A stretch of DNA of 64,000 nt, from NCBI RefSeq assembly GCF_900112575.1, contig NZ_FOMH01000005.1, positions 1 through 64,000 of the forward strand, read 5' to 3'. Below are positions 1 to 8,200 of the stretch, piece by piece. Source of the DNA: Flavobacterium phragmitis. Lineage in GTDB: Bacteria; Bacteroidota; Bacteroidia; Flavobacteriales; Flavobacteriaceae. How positions within the stretch are numbered: position 1 is the stretch's first letter; every line of letters begins with the position of its first letter. The position numbers and the translations under genes were made by a program. The notes beneath the pieces are model-generated. The model was not told the origin of the DNA, did not search any database, and worked only from the letters and a program-made list of their open reading frames with translations.

Positions 1-23
1 CAAACCATTAACTGAAAACCTTA

Positions 24-128
24 AGGTGGTTATTGCGGCGGGGCTCACCTCTTCCCATCCCGAACAGAGAAGTTAAGCCCGCCTGCGCAGATGGTACTGC
101 AGTATTGTGGGAGAGTATGTCGTCGCCT
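24..128 (+). rRNA. rrf: 5S ribosomal RNA
   Basis: The stretch has the conserved 5S core (CCCATCCCGAACAG followed by AAGTTAAGCCC) and the late GGGAGAGTA element. The ends pair (AGGTGG near 24-29 with TCGCCT near 123-128) to form the terminal helix. The ends are estimated from this helix. It is followed within 10 nt by a terminator, as expected for the last gene of an rRNA operon whose 16S and 23S genes lie left of the window. Confidence 0.95.
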
Positions 129-136
129 TTCTTTTG

Positions 137-170
137 AAAACCCTGTTTCTAACGAAGCAGGGTTTTTTGT
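137..170 (+). terminator. rRNA operon terminator
   Basis: A 12-bp stem, with one G-U pair, is formed by 137-148 (AAAACCCTGTTT) and 155-166 (AAGCAGGGTTTT) around a CTAACG loop. The T-rich 3' side makes it a typical intrinsic terminator directly after 5S rRNA. Confidence 0.9.
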
Positions 171-248
171 TTTATAGACTTTTGGGTTTTTATAAGCAAA
201 CCTGAAACCTTCTTCCAGAGCCGATGCGTTAGGGATGGGAGCGGCATC

Positions 249-277
249 CTTTTGCTTTTTTCTTTAAAAAGCAAAAG
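249..277. repeat. AT-rich palindromic hairpin between 5S and the NRPS operon
   Basis: CTTTTGCTTTTT (249-260) is perfectly complementary to AAAAAGCAAAAG (266-277) around a 5-nt loop. It lies in the non-coding stretch 171-333 between the convergent 5S gene and the PPTase gene, and T-runs on both strands would allow bidirectional termination. The flanking sequence resembles short dispersed intergenic palindromes of flavobacteria (from memory). Nothing else is seen in 171-333. Confidence 0.5.
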
Positions 278-333
278 ATACAGCGCACAGCCCGGCCCAG
301 AGGGAAACGCTATAATAATTATTATGTTGTTTT

Positions 334-1134
334 TTAATCTTTTCTTGGAATCATTTCCAGAAGCTCGTCCATGCTGTTTGGAATGGTGTATAACGAGATG
401 TTTTTGGAAATTTCGGGTATATCTTCGAAAGCTACTGCTCCCAAATAATTTTCAGCAAAATCAAAACTATATACCTGCCAATTTTGGGTGTTTTGTAAAA
501 GAGTTGAATCAATTTGGTATTGCCCGTCTAAACTCGGAAGGTTTTTAAAATCTTCATCAATTCCTTTTCCTAATGCTTTTACAAAGGCTTCTTTACGGGT
601 CCACGATGTGTAAAAGGCATGTTTTATATCTGATGAGTTTTGAATCTGCAGAACTTCTTTATCTTCAAAAACATCTGGAAGCAGAGTCGTAAATTTAAAA
701 TCATTAGACATGTATTCAATATCCAATCCAACTTTTTTTCGGGAAATGGCTATGGCGGCAAATTCTTCAGAATGAGAAACATTGAAATGCAACCACGGAT
801 GAGATATTAAATAAGGCTTTTTATTGAAATTATAGTCGAAGTAAATATCTTTTATGCGTAATTTACTATATGCGGCTAAAATAAACTTTAAAATGGCCCT
901 ATAGGTAATAAAACGATTGGTATCTGATTCTTTGTAATAGCGCTGTGATTTTTTTATTTCTTTGTCGCTTAAATATTTAGAAAGATCAGATTTTAAGTCG
1001 GTGAAATTAGGTAAATAAATAGTATAGATAATAATATCATCACTGTCTAAAAAAAACTTTTTATCAGGAATCGATTCTGCACTTTTTACATCTGAAAAAG
1101 AGATAGAGAGCTTAGATGTTTTCATGTTTCTCAT
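334..1134 (-). CDS. 4'-phosphopantetheinyl transferase, Sfp type
   Basis: This enzyme would move the phosphopantetheine arm of CoA to a serine on carrier domains, converting the apo NRPS/PKS to the active holo form. It shows the family signatures: FNVSHSEEFAAIA (about residue 117), VGLDIEYM with the Mg-binding Asp and Glu (about 135), and WTRKEAFVKALGKG (about 178). Its 266 residues fit the Sfp/Gsp/HetI class rather than the short AcpS class. The gene overlaps the 3' end of the upstream NRPS gene by 23 nt, or by 14 nt if the second Met at 1125 is used. That coupling points to the two upstream megasynthases as its substrates. Family certain, carrier specificity inferred. Confidence 0.93.
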   Translation of the reverse strand: MRNMKTSKLSISFSDVKSAESIPDKKFFLDSDDIIIYTIYLPNFTDLKSDLSKYLSDKEIKKSQRYYKESDTNRFITYRAILKFILAAYSKLRIKDIYFDYNFNKKPYLISHPWLHFNVSHSEEFAAIAISRKKVGLDIEYMSNDFKFTTLLPDVFEDKEVLQIQNSSDIKHAFYTSWTRKEAFVKALGKGIDEDFKNLPSLDGQYQIDSTLLQNTQNWQVYSFDFAENYLGAVAFEDIPEISKNISLYTIPNSMDELLEMIPRKD

Positions 1135-4100
1135 CTAAAATATCTTGGATTAATCGTGCTAATACTTTGTCATTTGGCGGAGCAACAATATTTAAGTGAT
1201 TACCAGAAATATTGTGAATAGTTACGCCACCTAATGCTGCTTTTTTCCAGCCTAAATGTGTAGGGTCTAATTTGTAGTTATCATCATCTTTTGATCGAAA
1301 TAAATCAACTTTGAAAGCTTGTGGTTTTAGATGATAAAGGTCTACAATTTTTTTAACCATCTTGTCAGCTTCAATAAATTGCTGAAGCGCCAGTTCTTCT
1401 TGTTCGGTCATTATTTTTTTCTTTCCAAAATGTCTTTGCAAGATGTATTCTTTTTTACCGTTGATTCGCATTTTAAAGGCTTTCCAGCTTAATAACATTT
1501 CTTTTAGGAAATCTAGTCTTCTATAAGTAACATCCATATAACGAACAAGTTGTTTACGGCGGTAATTTCCATAATAGTATGAAGAATCTACATAAGAATC
1601 TAGTAAGGCGGTTAAACTTACTATTTTCCCTTGTGCTTTTAGCTGGCGTGTCATTTCAAAAGCTACAATTCCGCCAAATGAGAATCCCGCCAACGCATAA
1701 GGTCCTTTCGGATTTACTTTGATAATGGCGTCTATATAATGTGCCGCCATTGCTTCTATGGACTCGTACCATCCGTCAAAACCTTTTGGTTTAGTACCTT
1801 GGATACCGTAAACCGGCTGATCTTCGTCGAAGTGTTTACTCAGATTTATGAAATTTAATACATTCAGCCCTGCGCCATGAACGATAAAAAGTGGAGGTTT
1901 GTTTCCTGTTGGTTTTATCGGAACTAAACAATCGGAATAAATTTCCGTACCTGTATTTAATAATTTAGCAAATTTTTCGACAGTAGAATATTTGAACAGT
2001 GCTGATAGTGGAATTCGTTTACCAGTATGTTTTTCTATCTCAATCATCACTTTTACACCTTTGATTGAATGACCGCCCATTTCGAAGAAATCACTAAAAA
2101 TATCGATATTTTCAATGTTTAGGCTTTCTTTCCAAATAGTTGCGACTATATTTTCTTCTTCAGTACGTGGTGCAGTATAGGTTATTTTTTTATTGACTTT
2201 ATATTGTGATAGTGCTTTTCGATCTATTTTTCCGTTAAGAGTTGTTGGAATCTTTTCTATTAAATTAAAATCATGAGGAATTAATTGTACCGGTAGTTTT
2301 GCTGCTAAACTTTCACGCCATAAAGGAATTTTAGTTTGTGCTTCTTCTATTTCTGAATCAGGTACAATATGGGCAATTAGAAAATTTTCGTCAGCCAGTA
2401 CTACAGCTGATTTTATTCCATCAAGAGACAGAAGTGCTTGTTCGACTTCTCCTGGTTCGATACGATGCCCTCTAATTTTAACCTGTTGATCTAAACGTCC
2501 CAGACATTCTATTTCATTATTAGGAAGTAACTTTCCTAAATCTCCTGTTCGGTAAAGTATTTCTTTTTCATCGTCGGAGAATTTGTTTTTAATGAATTTT
2601 TCGGCTGTCAGTTCAGGTCTATTCCAGTAGCCTTTTGCAACTCCGTCACCACCAATTATAATTTCGCCAATATTTCCTGGTGCAACAAGCTGACCTTGCT
2701 CATTTACTATATAAATTTGTGTATTTCCAATTGGTTTACCTATAGTAATTGTTTTATCATCGGCATTTATTTGTTTTAAAGAAGACCATATTGTTGTTTC
2801 TGTTGGACCATAAACGTTCCAAAGCGAATCGCATTTATTTAAAAGCTCTTTGGCTAGATCAACAGGCATTGCCTCACCTCCGCATAATGCTTTAATTGGA
2901 AGTTTTTCAGACCATCCAGAATCTAAAAGCATTGACCAAGTAGTTGGTGTAGCTTGTAAGAAATTTATTTTTTCATTTTTTACTAAATCAAGTAAGAGCC
3001 TTCCGTCTCTTGCGGTTTCATGATCGGCTAGAATTAATGTTGCTCCTTTTATTAAAGGCAGATACAATTCTAATCCTGCAATGTCAAACGAAATTGTAGT
3101 GATTGATAGCAGTCTGTCATCTTGCTTTATACCTGGCTCCAAAGCCATACTGCAAAGAAAGTTAACTAAATTTTTATGAGTGATAGGCACTCCTTTTGGA
3201 TTTCCTGTTGATCCCGATGTATATAGGATATAGGCAGTGTTTTCGGCACTAAGGGTAAAAGGAAGTGGTACTGTCGAGTACTGACTCAATGAATCGATAA
3301 TATCTTCTATAAAAAGCATTTGTGACCATGATGGTAACGATGCAAACACTTCTTTGCTGGTTAATAAAACTTTTGCACCCGAATCGTTTAGCATAAATTC
3401 TAAACGTTCTTTTGGATACTCTGGGTCTAAGGGTAAGTAAGCAGCCCCACATTGCATAATGGCTAACAATGTATAAAGCAGTTCAGGGCTTCTTGGGAAC
3501 GAAACAGCTATAAAATCACCAGATTGAATGCCTTGTGCCTTTAAATAATGAGCAAATTGATTTACCTTTTCTTGCACTTCAAAATAGGTCATTTTTGATC
3601 CGTGAAATTCTAGTGCAATACTTTCAGGTGTTGTTTCTGCTTGGGCCTTAAATAATTCCGTTAGAGTAACATTTGGATAAGGCATTTTGGTATTATTTAA
3701 CGCTGTATAATCTGTTAAATAATTACCTCCAATTAAATTAGATAGCGGATTGTTCGCGTTGGCTATTACCTCTTTGATTATTCCTTCAAACGAAGCCATC
3801 ATTTGACTTATAGTTTCTGATTTAAAGAGTGTTGTATTGTATGTCCATTGAAATGAAGGACCGTCCTTCGCTCTAAAAATATGAAGCTGTATTTCAAAAG
3901 TACCATATTGTCTTGGGTTTGCATTAAAACTATGGGTAAGACCTGTATATGAAAATTCATTTTCGATAGTTCGTGCCAAATCAACTGTTAATATAACAGG
4001 TACAAGAGGAATTCTAGAAGGGTCTCGTGCGATGGCAAAACTCTTTAAAAGATGTCCAAAGCTAACTTGCTGATGTTCGTATGCGTCAAATAATTCAGAA

Positions 4101-5122
4101 TTTCGTTGTTTTAAGTATTCTGAAAAACTAATGTCTGGAGTAATTTTACTGCGTAATGGAAGCAGGTTAACGCAATCGCCAATCAATTGTCTCATATCAT
4201 ACAATGTATTTCCTGAGGAAGGAAATCCGACAACTAAATCATTTTGACCTGTAGTTTTGCATAAGAAAACTTCAAACGCTGCTAACAAAGTGGTAACTAA
4301 ACTGCATCCTGAATTTATACCTATGTTTTTTAATTTATTTATAATAGTATCATCCAAAGGAAAATCAATTCGGTCACTATTGTATGTTCGTAAAGCAGGT
4401 CTTGTGAAATCTAATGGTAATTCGATTGTTGGAACAGATTCTTTATAAATATTAATCCAAAAATCTTCTAGAGTTTTGTATTCACTACTTTCCATAAATG
4501 AATTAATCCTTTCGGCAAATTCACTAAAACGTTCTGGAGTTGGCAATTGAGGTTTTTCATTTTCGAAATAAGCTGAATAAAGTGTTCCAAGCTCTTCGAG
4601 AATAATATCAATACTTAATCCGTCTCCAATAATATGATGGATTGTTAAAGTGGCAAGATGTTCAAAATCATCAATTTTAAGCAGGTTAACTCTAAACAAT
4701 GGACCATTTACAAGGTCAAAAAGTTTATTGACTTCTTCTTTGACTAAGCTGTTTATTGCAGGTTCTTTTTCAGTAAGTGGAAGATTAGAAAAATCATTAT
4801 GTGAAATTTCGATAGTAAAATCAGTATAGATGCACATAAAACGTCCGTCTGGACTAAAAACAGACCGCAAACCTTCGTGACGCTGCACCAATGTATTTAA
4901 GGCTTTTTCGAAAATATCTACTACTAAATTCCCTTTAAATTTGATAGATACCGACAGGTTGTAAGCCTTGTTCGCATCACTGCCTCCAAAAATGCAATCT
5001 GACCATATTTCCTGTTGCGAATAGGTGGTGTAGATAACTCGTTCGATTTCAGGTGAAAATGGATTAAATTGAATTATAGTTTCAGTTTCCATTTCTGTTT
5101 GTATTTGAGGTTGATTTTTCAT
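1112..5122 (-). CDS. Non-ribosomal peptide synthetase, C-A-T-TE
   Basis: A terminating NRPS module of 1336 residues. The condensation domain carries HHIIGDG near residue 160. The adenylation domain has YTSGSTGNPKG (about 635), YGPTE, RTGDLG and NGKIDRKAL. The carrier has GGHS with the phosphopantetheine Ser near 1012. The C-terminal thioesterase has the nucleophile elbow GFSFGG near 1146 and a late His in GNHLNIV. Aligning the A domain by eye to PheA gives the specificity code D-I-L-Q-L-G-V-I-W-K, close to codes I recall for glycine. The C-domain start (AYNLSVSIKFKG) resembles condensation domains that accept a polyketide chain. It is the second gene of the operon, 81 nt after the hybrid synthase, so it should extend and release that chain. 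Architecture is secure; substrate is inference. Confidence 0.93.
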   Translation of the reverse strand: MKNQPQIQTEMETETIIQFNPFSPEIERVIYTTYSQQEIWSDCIFGGSDANKAYNLSVSIKFKGNLVVDIFEKALNTLVQRHEGLRSVFSPDGRFMCIYTDFTIEISHNDFSNLPLTEKEPAINSLVKEEVNKLFDLVNGPLFRVNLLKIDDFEHLATLTIHHIIGDGLSIDIILEELGTLYSAYFENEKPQLPTPERFSEFAERINSFMESSEYKTLEDFWINIYKESVPTIELPLDFTRPALRTYNSDRIDFPLDDTIINKLKNIGINSGCSLVTTLLAAFEVFLCKTTGQNDLVVGFPSSGNTLYDMRQLIGDCVNLLPLRSKITPDISFSEYLKQRNSELFDAYEHQQVSFGHLLKSFAIARDPSRIPLVPVILTVDLARTIENEFSYTGLTHSFNANPRQYGTFEIQLHIFRAKDGPSFQWTYNTTLFKSETISQMMASFEGIIKEVIANANNPLSNLIGGNYLTDYTALNNTKMPYPNVTLTELFKAQAETTPESIALEFHGSKMTYFEVQEKVNQFAHYLKAQGIQSGDFIAVSFPRSPELLYTLLAIMQCGAAYLPLDPEYPKERLEFMLNDSGAKVLLTSKEVFASLPSWSQMLFIEDIIDSLSQYSTVPLPFTLSAENTAYILYTSGSTGNPKGVPITHKNLVNFLCSMALEPGIKQDDRLLSITTISFDIAGLELYLPLIKGATLILADHETARDGRLLLDLVKNEKINFLQATPTTWSMLLDSGWSEKLPIKALCGGEAMPVDLAKELLNKCDSLWNVYGPTETTIWSSLKQINADDKTITIGKPIGNTQIYIVNEQGQLVAPGNIGEIIIGGDGVAKGYWNRPELTAEKFIKNKFSDDEKEILYRTGDLGKLLPNNEIECLGRLDQQVKIRGHRIEPGEVEQALLSLDGIKSAVVLADENFLIAHIVPDSEIEEAQTKIPLWRESLAAKLPVQLIPHDFNLIEKIPTTLNGKIDRKALSQYKVNKKITYTAPRTEEENIVATIWKESLNIENIDIFSDFFEMGGHSIKGVKVMIEIEKHTGKRIPLSALFKYSTVEKFAKLLNTGTEIYSDCLVPIKPTGNKPPLFIVHGAGLNVLNFINLSKHFDEDQPVYGIQGTKPKGFDGWYESIEAMAAHYIDAIIKVNPKGPYALAGFSFGGIVAFEMTRQLKAQGKIVSLTALLDSYVDSSYYYGNYRRKQLVRYMDVTYRRLDFLKEMLLSWKAFKMRINGKKEYILQRHFGKKKIMTEQEELALQQFIEADKMVKKIVDLYHLKPQAFKVDLFRSKDDDNYKLDPTHLGWKKAALGGVTIHNISGNHLNIVAPPNDKVLARLIQDILDEKHENI

Positions 5123-5203
5123 TGTTTTCCTATTTTAAACGTAATTGAACAGTTTTTAAATTGACAATTTAAAATATTAGTTGTCTCTTGTACTTCTCTA
5201 GTT

Positions 5204-8200
5204 TTATAGTTTGATCTTTGTCAAACTTCCATCTTGATTGGGATCTTGAATAAACCATGCAGGATTTCCATTTTCGTCCCGACCTAGTTTACTACCTTTT
5301 ACAGGCGGTTCGTTTGCGTTTATGATGTATTTTTTTTCTGAACTATTGCTTTCAGAAAGTTGTTGATCATTGGTTTTAGAAAGATCAAGTGTTTTTTCTT
5401 TTTTTAGAAAACCATTAGTTCCATTAATATGTCCGTTAGTACCATTTGTTTCTGTTATGTTTTCATTACTAAGTTTTACAGAATGAAAATGTTCCGCTTT
5501 TAAATTTGTGAATGAACCATTTCCATTAACTGAAGTAGTCTGATAATTTTGTAATTGATCTACCTTTTGGCTCAAAAGCTGAATTTGTTGAACAATTTGT
5601 TCTAATGAAATCTGATTTTGATTGGATGATAATTGAATTCCAGTTGATAAAACAGTTGAATCAATAGTTTGAACAGAAGGTGTTTCAGTCTCAGTATTTG
5701 GGTCAGTCAGTTGTTCTTCAGGAAGATTCGCTTCAACATAATCTGCTAAGCGTGATGGTGTTGAATATGCTTCGTTGAGTTGTCTGAATGTAATTGGTAA
5801 ATCGAACTCTTTTTTCAGTTTTCCTGATAGTTGTGTAAGCGATAACGAATCTAAACCTAATTCTAAGAATGTATTGTCAATAGCTTCAGATTCATAAGTT
5901 ATTCCAGAAGCATTTTTTATAATTTCTGAAATCTTAAGCAATACCGAATCTTTTCTAGAATTAGTTGTTTTAGTATTTATGATGTCGTTGTTTTGAGTCT
6001 CAATTGGAGATGTATCAATACCAACAGTTTTTTGAACCACAATAGTTTCAATAACTCCTAAAGGTTCAATCCAGCAAGGTTTACGGTCAAAAACATAACT
6101 TGGCAGTTCAATTTTTTGTCTTTGCTGTGCGCTATAAAAAGCTTTCCAATCTGGATTTACACCTCTTGCCCATAAATCGCCTAAAGCATTTAACAGAGTA
6201 GAATATTCATTGTCCTGCTCGTCTTTTGGGAAATTTAGACTAGGGAAAACAGGAATAATTTTTCCAGCAGCTTGTTGGCGAGCCAAGGTTGTCAATGTTT
6301 GTCCTGGACCAACTTCCAATAGTATAAAATCATCCAACTCAAAAGCAGTATCCATTGCGTCTGCAAATCGTACGGTGTTTTTTAGCTGGTTGACCCAATA
6401 TGTTGTGCTTGTTGCCTCGGTATCTGTAAGCCATGTTCCAGATGCAGTAGAAATAATTGGCAATCTAGGAATGTTAAGTTTTACTTTTTCTAATTCATTT
6501 TTGAAGTCATCTAAAATAGGTTCCATCATAAAAGAATGAAAAGCATGACTTGTATTTAATAGTTTGTTCGGAATTTCTTTAGCATCTAGTTCCTGATTGA
6601 AAGCGGCAATATCTTCTTTTGTTCCAGAAACAACACAGAATTGAGTTGAGTTTATAGCAGCAATTGAAAGTGTGCTAGGGAGCAATTCGTTTAATTGATC
6701 AACTGGGACACGTACGATTAACATCGATCCGCCAGGCAGTCCACTGATTAATTTTCCTCGAACCGTAACGATATGTAATGCATCTTTTAAACTCAGAATC
6801 CCAGCCAGATGTGCGGCCGCAAACTCACCAATACTATGACCACATAGGAAAGTTGGTTTTATTCCCCAGCTCATCCATAATTGTGCTAATGCATATTCTG
6901 TGACAAATAGGGAAGGCTGCGTTAATCTAGTATTTTTTAATTGTTCTTCCGCTTCAGGGCAATCGTCTTTTGGATAAATTATATCTCGAATATCGAGCTT
7001 TAATTCGTCCATTAATAGTTCGGCACATTTATCTACGGCTTCACGGTATACTTTTTCGTTATCGTAAAGCGTTTTCCCCATTTGAACATATTGAGATCCT
7101 TGTCCAGGAAATAGAAAACCTATTTCTGATGGTGCACTCTTTAAAACTGAAGATTTAGTGGTTTTAGCTTTTAGACATAGTAATTTTTCAGCGGCATCAG
7201 CTGTAGAATTAGAGATTAAAAAACTTCTATGATTGAAATCATCTCTAGTCATATTTAATGAATAAGCAATATCTGCCAGTGGTATTTCTCTTGATTTATC
7301 AATAAAATGACCTAAAGCATTTTCGTAGCCCAATAAACTGTTTTGATTTTTTGCAGACCACATTAAGAGTTGTAAAGGACGCGAAGCTGAAGAAGGAACA
7401 GGCGTTTTGTCATATTCTTCAAGGATAGCATGAACATTTGTACTTCCGATACCAAATGAACTTACTCCAGCTCTTCTTTTACCGTCTGCATTCCAGTCAA
7501 TTAGAGTGTTGTTGACATAAAAGGGACTATTGTCAAAATCGATATTGGGATTTGGTTTTACAAAATTTACCATTGGCGGTATTTTTTTGTAACGCATTGC
7601 CAATAATACCTTGATTACTCCAGCAACGCCAGCGGCAGCAGTGGTATGGCCCATGTTGCTTTTAATAGAACCTAATGCACAATAGTTATTTCTTTCTTGT
7701 TTGCCATAAGCTATTTTAAGCCCTTCAATTTCGATTGGATCACCAATAGGAGTTGCGGTACCATGAGCTTCCATATAACTAATTGTAGAAGGTGATACTT
7801 GTGCATCATTAAAAGCATTAATTATTGCACCCGCTTGTCCTTTTGGGCTTGGAGCCATAAAGCTTCCTTTATCACCTCCGTCGTTATTTACACCAACACC
7901 TTTAATTACTCCATAGATAATATCTCCATCTTTCTCAGCTTCTTCGAGTCTTTTAAGAACTACTACTCCAGCTCCGTCGCTAAATACAGTACCTTTTCCA
8001 GAAGCGTCAAAAGATCTGGTAGAACCGTCTGGACTTTTAATAAAGCCATCATCATAAAGGTGTCCGCTGTTTATTGGTGCAGTTACACTAGATCCTCCTG
8101 CAAGGGCAATATCGCACATGCCGGTTCTTATTGCTTTTACAGCTTCGGCAATTGCTAATAATGAAGTTGAGCAGGCAGAGTGAACGCTTACAGATGGGCC

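Noticed and set aside
252..548. 98-residue plus-strand open frame near the 5S gene
   Set aside because: It lies opposite the 3' end of the clear PPTase gene and has no protein-family features.
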